A stretch of DNA of 56,080 nucleotides from positions 1 to 56,080 of IMG/VR virus record IMGVR_UViG_3300032053_000093. One strand, 5' to 3'. Of this stretch, positions 21,535 to 28,705 are shown one piece after another. Below the pieces are notes generated by a model. It was given only the letters and a program-made list of their open reading frames with translations, searched no databases and had not been told where the DNA came from. This stretch comes from a virus. Each line of letters opens with the position of its first letter. Positions within the stretch are counted from its first letter, which is position 1. Both the position numbers and the translations under genes were made by a program.

Positions 21535-21564
21535 TTGACACGCCAAAGGTTGGCATGATATTTT
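21535..21564 (+). promoter_or_regulatory. Rightward late promoter with internal operator
   Basis: -35 TTGACA (21535-21540) and -10 TATTTT (21559-21564) are 18 nt apart, or GATATT at 16 nt. In the spacer a perfect palindrome GCCAA-AGG-TTGGC (21542-21554) is a likely repressor site. With normal -10 to start distance, transcription would begin at about 21571-21572, on the terminase small subunit ATG. Confidence 0.65.
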
Positions 21565-21571
21565 CTCGGAC

Positions 21572-22240
21572 ATGGCTACCGACACAGCACAGCACAGCAC
21601 AGTTACCGACACAGTACAGCACAGTACAGCTCTCGCGTTCGCATTTCCGCCGCCACAGGCGAAGGCGTGGGAGTCGTTCTGCCGCGCTCGTGTCGCTGGC
21701 AAAACCCAACGGGATGCCTGGATCGCTGCGTATCCTGATCGCGCTGACGGGTTGCCGTTCACGACGCAGCGGCAAAACGGCTCAGACTTGGATCGGCGGC
21801 CAGAGATTCGCGCCCGCATTGCTGAGATACAGGCTGAGGCGATGGCTGACGCCAAGCACGACGGGGCTGATCTGGTGCGCTCGTTGGCAACCGAGATCGC
21901 CGATGCACGCACGATTGAGGATGCGGCCGCGGTCAAGCAACGCCTGGACGCCCTGGAGGATGACGCCCGCGACGCCGGGGTTAACGGCCTCCAGGTCCGT
22001 GCCTCCGTTTGCATGTGCCGGGTCAAACTCATCGAGGTCCTGGGCCGGATCAGGTTGCAGGCCCTGGGACATCTCACGCGGTACGCCTCTCGCGCTCGGT
22101 TCACGGGGCGAGACGACGCCCCGGTCCGGGTGCAGATCAACTTCGGCGGGGCGGGGCCGGACTCGGTACAGGTTCGGGGTGGCGGCCAAGCCGGCGAGCC
22201 TGCCGAGGCCGAGGAGGTGATGCCAGATGCAGGCGAGTGA
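21572..22240 (+). CDS. terS: Terminase small subunit, probably leaderless
   Basis: The 222-residue product starts with a repeat-rich segment (TDTAQHST then TDTVQHST, an exact-like 27-bp DNA duplication), then a DNA-binding helical region (FCRARVAGKTQRDAWIAAYP) resembling the helix-turn-helix of small terminases, a middle coiled region with AEIQAEAMADAKHDG and a Gly-rich C-terminal part. Small terminases bind the packaging site and load the motor. Identification rests on position directly before the large terminase and on helical content; no strong signature is visible. The ATG lacks a Shine-Dalgarno and coincides with the expected transcript start, so translation may be leaderless. Confidence 0.65.
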   Translation: MATDTAQHSTVTDTVQHSTALAFAFPPPQAKAWESFCRARVAGKTQRDAWIAAYPDRADGLPFTTQRQNGSDLDRRPEIRARIAEIQAEAMADAKHDGADLVRSLATEIADARTIEDAAAVKQRLDALEDDARDAGVNGLQVRASVCMCRVKLIEVLGRIRLQALGHLTRYASRARFTGRDDAPVRVQINFGGAGPDSVQVRGGGQAGEPAEAEEVMPDAGE

Positions 22241-22685
22241 CAGCAAGGGGTGCCAAAAGGGGTGCCAAAGCAGTGTAAGTCCAATGATTACAATGGATGA
22301 TTCCGCCCTACTAAGGCGGCGTCAGGGGTTTCGGGGCGTTTTGGCTGCGCTTGGGGTAGGGGTGTGGAGGCTGGTGGTGATGCGCCGGCCTGCCCCGTGC
22401 CATGCCGGGGGCGGGCGACCGGGACTACCTTCCGGATGGCGGCCGCGACGGGGCGATACGTATCTCCCCCTCAAAAATCCTGGTGCATTTTCCATGCGCG
22501 GGATTTCGGTTTTGGGGGTTGGGCGGGGTTCTGGGATGGGGCTGTGGCTTCACTGCGGGCTGGTGGCGGCGTTTTATGGGGTATTGGTGTCACAATATGC
22601 GGGTTTGCCTGGTGGCGGGGCTGTAGGGGGCTGTATTGGGTTTCTTGATGGCGGTCAAGGATGCACAAGAATTGGGCGGTTTTAG
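22227..22685 (+). CDS. Questionable ORF filling the terS-terL gap
   Basis: An uninterrupted 152-codon frame starts inside terS and stops 13 nt before the terL start, whose Shine-Dalgarno follows. It is Gly- and Arg-rich with a hydrophobic stretch (LHCGLVAAFYGVLVSQYAG). Two other frames are open over shorter stretches in the same G-rich DNA, so openness alone is weak evidence. The early part encodes KGCQKGCQ from the repeat at 22247-22266. If it is not coding, the 458-bp gap (22241-22698) could hold the packaging site. Confidence 0.3.
   Translation: MQASDSKGCQKGCQSSVSPMITMDDSALLRRRQGFRGVLAALGVGVWRLVVMRRPAPCHAGGGRPGLPSGWRPRRGDTYLPLKNPGAFSMRGISVLGVGRGSGMGLWLHCGLVAAFYGVLVSQYAGLPGGGAVGGCIGFLDGGQGCTRIGRF
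22247..22266. repeat. Bipartite GGGGTGCC repeat beside the terminase
   Basis: GGGGTGCC, AAAA, GGGGTGCC. Same design as the GGGACCCC-GTTT-GGGACCCC unit in the integrase end (576-595) read on the other strand, with one base changed in each half. Possible shared binding site (packaging or recombination). Confidence 0.5.
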
Positions 22686-22698
22686 GAGAGGGTATTAG

Positions 22699-24330
22699 AT
22701 GTCACTTTACAAGCCGGGGAGTCCGTTGGAGTACGATGTTCGGGTGACGGCTGCGACGATGGCGGCATTTCATCGGAGCAACGCGGGGATGCGTGTGGCA
22801 TTGGGGCCTTATGGGAGCGGGAAGAGTGTTGGGATGTGCATGGAGATATTCGTTCGGGCGTCGCAGCAGCGGGCGGGGGGGGATGGGGTGCGTCGTTCTC
22901 GGTGGGCGGTGGTGCGGAACACGTATTCGCAGTTGCGGACGACGACGGTGAAGACGTGGCGGGAGTGCATACCGACGAGTTGGTGCCCGATGACGTATGG
23001 GAGTCCTTTTCGAGGGGTGCTTCAGTTGCCATTGGATGATGGGACGCGGATCGAGTGCGAGGTGCTTTTCTTCTCGATGGATCGGGAGAAGGACGTGCGG
23101 AAGGTTTTGTCGTTGGAGTTGACGGGTGTTTGGGTGAATGAGGCGCGGGAGTTGCTGTTGACGTTGGTTCACGCGCTGGCGGGGCGGTGTGGGCGTTATC
23201 CGGCGAAGGATGATGGTGGGCCGTCGTGGACGGGTGTGATAATGGACACGAACATGCCGGATGACGAGCATTGGTTGTATCGGTTCGCGGAGAAGGGGGC
23301 ATGGCGGACGGAGTTCACGGAGTTACAGAACAACCCGGCATGGATGCGGGAGCAGTTGCTGGTTTACCTGGGGGGCGGGAAAGATGCGGAGGTGATAGCG
23401 GATCGGACGATTGCGCAGTTGGCGGACACGACGATTGACGAGGGATTTCGGGCAGAACAACATGAGTGGAAGTTTTGGCGGCAGCCGGGGGGGTTGGTGC
23501 GGTCGCCGGACGGGAAAGGGTATTTGCCGAATCCGGCGGCGGAGAACATTCAGCATTTGTCGGAGGGGTATGGGTATTACCTGAAAAAGTTGGCGGGTCG
23601 GTCGCTCGAATACATCAAGACGAACTACTTGGCGGAGTACGGGAGCACGTTCGAGGGGCGGCCCGTGTATGAGCCGTACTGGAACGAGGCGCGGCACGTT
23701 TCTAAGGCGCCGATTGAGATTGTGCGGGAGTTGCCGTTTTATCTTTTTTGGGACTTTGCGCTTCATCCGGCTTGTGTGGTGGCGCAGTTGCTTCCGACGG
23801 GGCAGTTGCGGGTGCTGCGGGAGTTGTGGCATGAACATGCGGGAGTGAAGCAGTTTGCGCAGGAGATGGTGATGCCGATGCTCGCGGCGGATTTCAGCGG
23901 GATGCGGCTTGCGGGGGCGTGGGGGGACCCAACGGGGAACACGGGTTCGCAGGCGGATATCGAGGTCAATGCCTTTGCCATGTTGGAGTCTCTGGGATTG
24001 CCGGCGTTGCCCGCGCCGACGAATCTGTTTCCGCCGCGGCGGGACGCGGTGCTGGAGTTTCTTCGGCGGGTAGGTGGATTTCTGTTGGATCTGAATTGCC
24101 GACTGTTTCGCAAGGGGTTCAACGGGGGGTATCGCTACAGTCGGATTCAGTGTGTGGGTGAGGAGCGGTTCCAGGAAAAGCCGGTGAAGGACAAACACAG
24201 TCACATTCAGGATGCTTTGCAGGCGGGGTGTTTGGGATTGCTTGGCGCGGATCGCGTGGCGCGGGAGACGGCGCGGCGGGTTGTGCCGCCGCCGTTGGAT
24301 GCGCGTTTGGTGTGGGACAGCATAACGTGA
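22699..24330 (+). CDS. terL: Terminase large subunit
   Basis: The 543-residue protein has the two-domain packaging-motor layout. The ATPase domain carries Walker A GPYGSGKS (36-43), then VFFSMDREKDVRK and Walker B LTGVWVNEARE (about 141-150) with catalytic Glu. The C-terminal RNase-H-like nuclease has acidic residues in FYLFWDFALH (about 345-354), AWGDPTGN (about 405-412) and HIQDALQAG (about 501-509). It would use ATP to drive DNA into the prohead and cut concatemers. GGAGAGGG precedes the start. Its sense strand is strikingly G-rich, with TTG and GTG codons in excess over the next genes. Confidence 0.95.
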   Translation: MSLYKPGSPLEYDVRVTAATMAAFHRSNAGMRVALGPYGSGKSVGMCMEIFVRASQQRAGGDGVRRSRWAVVRNTYSQLRTTTVKTWRECIPTSWCPMTYGSPFRGVLQLPLDDGTRIECEVLFFSMDREKDVRKVLSLELTGVWVNEARELLLTLVHALAGRCGRYPAKDDGGPSWTGVIMDTNMPDDEHWLYRFAEKGAWRTEFTELQNNPAWMREQLLVYLGGGKDAEVIADRTIAQLADTTIDEGFRAEQHEWKFWRQPGGLVRSPDGKGYLPNPAAENIQHLSEGYGYYLKKLAGRSLEYIKTNYLAEYGSTFEGRPVYEPYWNEARHVSKAPIEIVRELPFYLFWDFALHPACVVAQLLPTGQLRVLRELWHEHAGVKQFAQEMVMPMLAADFSGMRLAGAWGDPTGNTGSQADIEVNAFAMLESLGLPALPAPTNLFPPRRDAVLEFLRRVGGFLLDLNCRLFRKGFNGGYRYSRIQCVGEERFQEKPVKDKHSHIQDALQAGCLGLLGADRVARETARRVVPPPLDARLVWDSIT

Positions 24331-24343
24331 GAGGGGATATTCA

Positions 24344-24577
24344 ATGGATGATAAACAGTATGAAGTGGATCATCTCTGCGGTCGCTTTCTTGGTAAGGAG
24401 ATGATCGAAGCGGGTGCTCCAAGTGAGTTAGAGATTGTGCCAGAACAGGACTATTTTGTCGAGTTAATGCACTGCAATGGGCGCGTTTTCAGTTTCAAGA
24501 TGTGCCCCTGGTCAGAACGTCCAGTGAATATCATTCATTATCCACTTACTGAGAAAGTGCCCCACAGCATGACGTGA
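24344..24577 (+). CDS. Small acidic protein, unknown
   Basis: A 77-residue product starting 13 nt after terL with GAGAGGGGATATTCA before its ATG. It has VDHLCGRFLGKEMIEAG, then an acidic beta-like region (ELEIVPEQDYFVELMHCNGRVFSF) and an aromatic end. Single Cys residues only. It begins a cluster of five short genes between terL and the portal, where head completion or DNA-modification accessories are often found. No family recognised. Confidence 0.6.
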   Translation: MDDKQYEVDHLCGRFLGKEMIEAGAPSELEIVPEQDYFVELMHCNGRVFSFKMCPWSERPVNIIHYPLTEKVPHSMT

Positions 24578-24595
24578 GGCGTTGGAAATCATAAG

Positions 24596-24817
24596 ATGTT
24601 GACGCGGGAAATCTGCAAGATATGCCATCAAGAAAACCCGATTGGGTTTGTTGTTCCAACCGCGTTGTGGCGTATTGTTATCCCAAAGGAACACTGGCAT
24701 CATGTGGTGTGTATCTCATGTTTTACTCGCATGGCTGACAAAAGGTTGCTGGAATGGGATGCGGACATTGTTCTTTATCCTGTCAGTGCCTATTCCCTTT
24801 ACGGATGGACCCACTAG
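24596..24817 (+). CDS. Small zinc-finger-like protein
   Basis: The 73-residue product has CKICHQENP (about residues 7-15) and later CISCFTRMAD (about 39-48), two C-x2-C pairs about 29 residues apart with WRIVIPKEHWHHVV between. This is a treble-clef or zinc-ribbon layout common in short phage proteins of unknown role. The Shine-Dalgarno is weak, and the stop overlaps the next ORF, so it is probably translated by coupling. May bind DNA or proteins at the packaging stage. Confidence 0.65.
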   Translation: MLTREICKICHQENPIGFVVPTALWRIVIPKEHWHHVVCISCFTRMADKRLLEWDADIVLYPVSAYSLYGWTH

Positions 24818-24924
24818 ACAAAATAGAATGGAGGACTGAAACAGGATCGCTTGGTGGTGGCGGGTTTGACCAAATGGTGGTAAAATACACCAAGATTGTG
24901 CTTGACAGGGCGGGGCGGGCGTGA
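24805..24924 (+). CDS. 39-aa ORF in the small-gene cluster
   Basis: This frame begins inside the zinc-finger gene, reads MDPLDKIEWRTETGSL... and stops one base before the next ATG. It has no Shine-Dalgarno, but its fit between two genes and its ordinary codon content (FDQMVVKYTKIVLDRAGRA) support translation by coupling. Function unknown. Confidence 0.4.
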   Translation: MDPLDKIEWRTETGSLGGGGFDQMVVKYTKIVLDRAGRA

Positions 24925-24925
24925 T

Positions 24926-25192
24926 ATGTCGGTAAAACAGGTGGACAATAAGCGGGGCGGCGGGACGCCGGAGACCCTATCCCCCGGCCAAGTTGTCCAT
25001 CAGTTTGTGGATGAGCTGGCGCAGCATGAATTTGGAGGGGCGATTGAAATAATCCTGCATCACGGGAAGATTCGGGGAGTATCTCATGTCCAGGTGTTTC
25101 GCAGGCCGATAGCCGAGGTGCTGAGTGAGTTGGGAGAGAATGCAAATGGTTCCTTTTCCAAATGTCTCAAGCAAAAGGACGAAAATGTATGA
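24926..25192 (+). CDS. Small soluble protein, unknown
   Basis: The start at 24926 lies right after the stop of the 39-aa ORF; the upstream GGGCGGGCG is only a weak Shine-Dalgarno. The 88-residue product contains VVHQFVDELAQHEFGGAIEII followed by HHGKIRGVSHVQVFRRPIAEVLSEL, an alpha-beta pattern seen in small DNA- or nucleotide-binding proteins. It overlaps the next start by 8 nt. I cannot name it. Confidence 0.55.
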   Translation: MSVKQVDNKRGGGTPETLSPGQVVHQFVDELAQHEFGGAIEIILHHGKIRGVSHVQVFRRPIAEVLSELGENANGSFSKCLKQKDENV

Positions 25193-25343
25193 GAAGATCA
25201 AGGCGGGTGTGTTCGCAAGGGAGCTGAAAGGCGGGGCGTCACGAATGCAGGCGCTCAAGGAAGCGAAGAGGGTGGCCGCGGCGACGGTGAACAAGAACCG
25301 CAAGCCGGGCCAGGCGCCGATCACGCACAAGAAAGGCAAATGA
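25185..25343 (+). CDS. 52-aa basic protein
   Basis: AAAGGACGAAA precedes the start. The product is short and strongly basic (YEKIKAGVFARELKGGASRMQ and ALKEAKRVAAATVNKNRKP), likely helical, with a disordered basic tail. It overlaps the previous gene by 8 nt and the next by four (ATGA). A DNA-binding or ribosome-associated role is plausible; nothing more can be said. Confidence 0.6.
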   Translation: MYEKIKAGVFARELKGGASRMQALKEAKRVAAATVNKNRKPGQAPITHKKGK

Positions 25344-25591
25344 CTATGGCTAAGAATACGCATAAGGTCAACAAGAAGAACTGGGAGGCGTGGGGTAAGG
25401 AAGGGCAGGCGGTGTTCAATCGCCTCTGGTACAGATTGAGTCCTGAGATACTTCCGACTGAACGGAAAAATCCGGTAGTCCGAATGAAGATGACTCAAAA
25501 AGAGTTCAATGTTCTGCGGTGGAATGTGTGTTGGACGGCTGCGGACATGGTAAGAGATTTCAGTGAATCCGCTCTGGACAGTGAACAGTGA
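25340..25591 (+). CDS. Small basic/aromatic protein, unknown
   Basis: An 83-residue product overlapping the previous stop as ATGA. The N-terminus is basic (KNTHKVNKKNWEAWGKEGQ), followed by VFNRLWYRLSPE and a helix with MTQKEFNVLRWNVCWTAADM. It is the last gene before a 192-bp gap (25592-25783). That gap holds three tiny frames of 7-14 codons in tandem and no clear promoter or terminator. Function unknown. Confidence 0.55.
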   Translation: MTMAKNTHKVNKKNWEAWGKEGQAVFNRLWYRLSPEILPTERKNPVVRMKMTQKEFNVLRWNVCWTAADMVRDFSESALDSEQ

Positions 25592-25783
25592 CCAGTAGGC
25601 TGTGAGGCGGGAAAGGGGAAGAATTGGGCGGCGGCGTGGTAGCGCCGGGGTAAGGTGCGTTCCTATGGGGAGCAAAGTGACGAAACTACTCTACTTGACG
25701 GGCGCGTGATGATCCATAGGAGATACCGATGATAGGAGCCAAGTGGGGAATCTGGCCCGCCCAATAAAGCGCGGAAGGGGAAA

Positions 25784-26194
25784 ATGATGGCGGATAAGGT
25801 CACACGTCGGGGGTTGCTGGGCCGTGGGTTTGCGCTTGTTGCGGGGCTGTGGGGGGTGAAGATGTTGCCAGCTCAGGAAGTCAAGGGGCGTTCGGATGTG
25901 ATGAGTCTTCGCAAGCCTCTTACTGATCGAGAAAGGCGACTGTATGAGGACTTGAACAAGGTTATGCCCTCGTTGGGCAGGCCTCCTTATTGGTATTCGG
26001 TTAATTGGGTTGACGATGACAATGACGGAAAGACTTTTCGCACCCGTTGTGCTGTGTTTTCAATTAAGGATGTAGCCAAGGTTTTTGATGCCTTGATGAG
26101 AATGAAAGCCAATGACATAGTAACGCGAGTGTTTGTTGGTTGTCGTGTGCGCCTTCACGGTTGTCCCATGTGCGGGAACGAAAGAGGCAGATGA
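25784..26194 (+). CDS. Protein with Tat-like signal peptide, unknown
   Basis: The 136-residue product begins MMADKVTRRGLLGRGFALVAGLWGVKM, a twin-arginine motif (TRRGLLG) followed by a hydrophobic core and A-x-A-like site, the pattern of a Tat export signal. The mature part has conserved-looking aromatic and acidic segments (PPYWYSVNWVDDDNDGKTF) and a C-terminal VRLHGCPMCGN zinc pair. Exported, folded phage proteins are rare; this could be a cell-surface or lysis-related factor. A 16-codon ORF directly downstream repeats the same leader (26191-26238), so the region may have been duplicated and then shortened. Function not recognised. Confidence 0.6.
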   Translation: MMADKVTRRGLLGRGFALVAGLWGVKMLPAQEVKGRSDVMSLRKPLTDRERRLYEDLNKVMPSLGRPPYWYSVNWVDDDNDGKTFRTRCAVFSIKDVAKVFDALMRMKANDIVTRVFVGCRVRLHGCPMCGNERGR

Positions 26195-26238
26195 TGTCGG
26201 ATCAGATCACACGTCGAGAAGCAGGTTGCACCAAGTAG
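26191..26238 (+). pseudogene. Decayed second copy of the Tat-like leader
   Basis: Reads MMSDQITRREAGCTK then stop. Its first 26 bases match the start of the 25784 gene with few changes (ATGATG-CGGAT-AG-TCACACGTCG), but the hydrophobic core is gone. It overlaps the stop of that gene (ATGATGA-type), so it may still be translated. It is likely a relic of a tandem duplication. Confidence 0.55.
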
Positions 26239-26272
26239 CATGACATAGCAGTTGGGCGTTCTTGGATTTCCC

Positions 26273-26315
26273 AAGCCCCATTTCCGCCAAGCGCGGGGAT
26301 GGGGCTTTTTCTTTT
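26273..26315 (+). terminator. Intrinsic terminator before the portal gene
   Basis: AAGCCCCAT (26273-26281) pairs with ATGGGGCTT (26299-26307), loop of 17 nt, followed by a T-rich run to about 26315. It lies in the gap between the leader remnant and the portal start at 26334. Placed inside the structural operon, it should either weaken or need antitermination for expression of the portal and capsid. Confidence 0.75.
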
Positions 26316-26333
26316 GCGCCGGAGACAACTCAG

Positions 26334-28382
26334 ATGGAACAAGCTCAAGTACAGCCTCTCACTTTCCGCAAATTCTCCAACCCACCCCCGCAGGAGGAGT
26401 CTCCGGCGCAAATTCAGATTCTGGACGGCCTTACGGCGTTCATCATGGCGAAGTTTTCCGAGGCGATGGATTTCAAGGACAGCTTCGTTACGAACCTGCT
26501 TTTGCAATCGGACCGGCAGGTCCGGGGCGAATATGAGCCGGCCAAATTGGCGAAGATCAAGGCGCTCGGCGGAAGTGAGACGTTCTGGAACGTCACGGCG
26601 TCCAAGTGCAACACGTTCGTTGCATGGGTAATGAGCGAACTGAACCCGTATCGGAAGAAACCGTTTAAGTTCACACCGACGCCAGTTCCGTCGCTCCCCG
26701 ATGAAGACATTCAAAACATGCTTCAGCAAGTACATGCGCAGTTGGACATGGTGGCGCAGACGACGGGTCAGTTTGCGGTGGAGGCGGATATTCAGGCGGC
26801 GACAGACGCGGTTATCGAAGCGTTTGAGAAGAAGGCCCGCGAGCGCATAGAGAAGATGGAAAAAGTCGTCAGTGATCAGATGATCGAGGGCGGTTTCTAT
26901 AACGCGCTGGAACAGGCTCTCCGGGACATGGCCATTTTCCCGTTCTGTGTTTTGAAGGGGCCGATGATTCGCGCTTCCAAGATACTGAACTGGGAGAACA
27001 AGGCCATCGTGCCGAAGGTGGTTTTGCGCCCGGAGTGGTATGGTGTCTCGCCTTATGACATTCTCTGGGACCCTCACGCTCGCAACATCGGCGATGGTTA
27101 TATCATCGAGATCGTAACCTGGGTCCCGTCGCAGTTGTACGACATGCGCGGGGTTGAGGGCTACAACACCAAGGCGATTGACGCCGTGCTTGCCGCTGGG
27201 CCGGGGGGGAACCGGGTGTATCGGAAGGACTCGACCGGGGCCAGCACGATTGCCACGCTTCAACACCAGCCGCAACCCGTGGGGGATACGTACACGCGGG
27301 ACCAGATCGAGAGTTTGGAATTCTGGGGATCGGTTCAGGGCCAGTTGCTTCAGGAATGGGGAATGCCGGAAGAGAAGGTCCCGGACCCCATGAAGTATTA
27401 CGACGTGTGCGCTCTCTTGGTGGGGGAGCACGTTGTTCGCGCTATTCTGAACCCAGACCCGCTTGGTGAAAAACCCTACTACGCGACCAGTTACAAGAAG
27501 ACGCGCGGCGTGCTCGGCCAGGCAATACCGGATTTGATTCGGTATCTTCAGAATGCTTACAACGCGACCATGCGGGCATTGATGAACAACCAAGCCTTTG
27601 CCAGTTTGAGCATGATGGCCGCCGATATGAGTTGCCTGAGCGCGGACGATATCGCGGCCATTCGCACCCCCACGCCGGGCAAGGTCATTCTCTACGATGG
27701 GTCGAAATTCGGCAGCGTGACGCGAAGGGCGATGGAGTGGTTCCAGCCGCAGGACAACTCCGCCTCGTTGCTCAATACGTCACAGGTGATTCAGAACGAG
27801 ATTGACGACGCGAGCCTTGTGCCGCGCTTTGCAAGCGGCGCGTCAAACATGAGCGGTGCGGCGGACACTTCCTCCGGTCTGGCGCAGTTGACGGATATGT
27901 TCTCGAAGGGGGTTGCTGATTCAATCTGCAATCTGGACCGGGATGTCATTGGGCCGAGCGTTACCCGGATGTATCGCTGGAATCTGAAGAATCACCCGGA
28001 CGAAGGGATCAAGGGCGACGCCCAAATCATTCCGGGCACGGCGCAACAGAACATTCAGTATCGTCAGGCACTCCGGTATCAGTTGGAGTTCTTGGACCGC
28101 ACGAATAACCCGACGGACATTCAGATCATCGGTATTGAGGGGCGGCGGCGCGTCCATGAGGCCGCAGCGGAACTTCTCCAAATCCCGCCGCATGAGGTTG
28201 TGCCGACGACAGAAGAGTTGGCGAGACGGATGCAGCGCGAGGCGCAGGCCGCCGTGCAGCCGATGGGATCGTCGCGGGCGATTCCGGGGGAGGGAGAACC
28301 GCACCCGGCGGAAGGGGCGGCGCGGAATCAGGGACAGATGCTTGGGCGGGGCAGTACGCCGCCCGGAAAGAATATGCCATGA
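26334..28382 (+). CDS. Portal protein
   Basis: The start at 26334 follows GGAGACAACTC. The 682-residue protein is placed where portals sit (after terL, before scaffold and capsid) and has portal-like features: a long alpha-helical N-terminal part with FSEAMDFKDSFVTNLL, a central region DILWDPHARNIGDGYIIEI, a helix with IRYLQNAYNATMRALMNNQ, a region SKFGSVTRRAMEWFQPQDN near a DNA-tunnel loop, and a long acidic/Gln-rich C-terminus (RMQREAQAAVQPMGSS). The portal forms the dodecameric ring through which DNA is packaged and released. Length is at the large end, as in podoviruses. Identification is by context and overall pattern. Confidence 0.82.
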   Translation: MEQAQVQPLTFRKFSNPPPQEESPAQIQILDGLTAFIMAKFSEAMDFKDSFVTNLLLQSDRQVRGEYEPAKLAKIKALGGSETFWNVTASKCNTFVAWVMSELNPYRKKPFKFTPTPVPSLPDEDIQNMLQQVHAQLDMVAQTTGQFAVEADIQAATDAVIEAFEKKARERIEKMEKVVSDQMIEGGFYNALEQALRDMAIFPFCVLKGPMIRASKILNWENKAIVPKVVLRPEWYGVSPYDILWDPHARNIGDGYIIEIVTWVPSQLYDMRGVEGYNTKAIDAVLAAGPGGNRVYRKDSTGASTIATLQHQPQPVGDTYTRDQIESLEFWGSVQGQLLQEWGMPEEKVPDPMKYYDVCALLVGEHVVRAILNPDPLGEKPYYATSYKKTRGVLGQAIPDLIRYLQNAYNATMRALMNNQAFASLSMMAADMSCLSADDIAAIRTPTPGKVILYDGSKFGSVTRRAMEWFQPQDNSASLLNTSQVIQNEIDDASLVPRFASGASNMSGAADTSSGLAQLTDMFSKGVADSICNLDRDVIGPSVTRMYRWNLKNHPDEGIKGDAQIIPGTAQQNIQYRQALRYQLEFLDRTNNPTDIQIIGIEGRRRVHEAAAELLQIPPHEVVPTTEELARRMQREAQAAVQPMGSSRAIPGEGEPHPAEGAARNQGQMLGRGSTPPGKNMP

Positions 28383-28675
28383 ACATTACCATTCGAGTGA
28401 CAGAGGAAGAGGCGAAGGACATCCGCAACAACGCGGACAATCGAGGCGTTCGCGCCATTCTCAGCGTCCTTGCCCGCGCAAAAGACAACCATTTGTCCGC
28501 CTTGCTCAGCATACCCGTTGACACTGATGCCGCGCTGTGGGCGTTGCGCGGGGGGGCGCAAGGAGTGGACGCACTCTGCCGACTTTTTGCGGAGAGCCTT
28601 GAGAACAAAGGAAGCAACCCCGGAACACCGGACGAACCGACTCCGGGACAAACCATAATCCAGAACACCGATTAA
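28379..28675 (+). CDS. Small protein between portal and scaffold
   Basis: A 98-residue product overlapping the portal stop by four bases. It begins MNITIRVTEEEAKDIRNN, has a helix with GVRAILSVLARAKDNHLSAL, and a C-terminal Pro/Thr-rich tail (GSNPGTPDEPTPGQT). The first 70 residues are helical and may pack against a partner. No family recognised; small genes here often encode head-assembly accessories. Confidence 0.6.
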   Translation: MNITIRVTEEEAKDIRNNADNRGVRAILSVLARAKDNHLSALLSIPVDTDAALWALRGGAQGVDALCRLFAESLENKGSNPGTPDEPTPGQTIIQNTD

Positions 28676-28705
28676 CGCCGACTCTGGATGGAAAGGCGGG
28701 ACATC

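Noticed and set aside
24902-24931. TTGACA with a TATGTC 17 nt downstream
   Set aside because: The -10 matches only three of six positions and the spacer is very G-rich coding DNA; not enough to call a promoter.
25664-25760. Three tiny tandem ORFs (14, 7 and 12 codons) in the gap before the Tat-like gene
   Set aside because: Too short and without conserved content; only the last has a plausible Shine-Dalgarno. They may be chance or leader peptides.
26202-27593. Long minus-strand frame (463 codons) opposite the portal gene
   Set aside because: It is antisense to a well-supported portal gene, His/Arg/Pro/Leu-rich, has no Shine-Dalgarno and shows the codon bias of a shadow frame.
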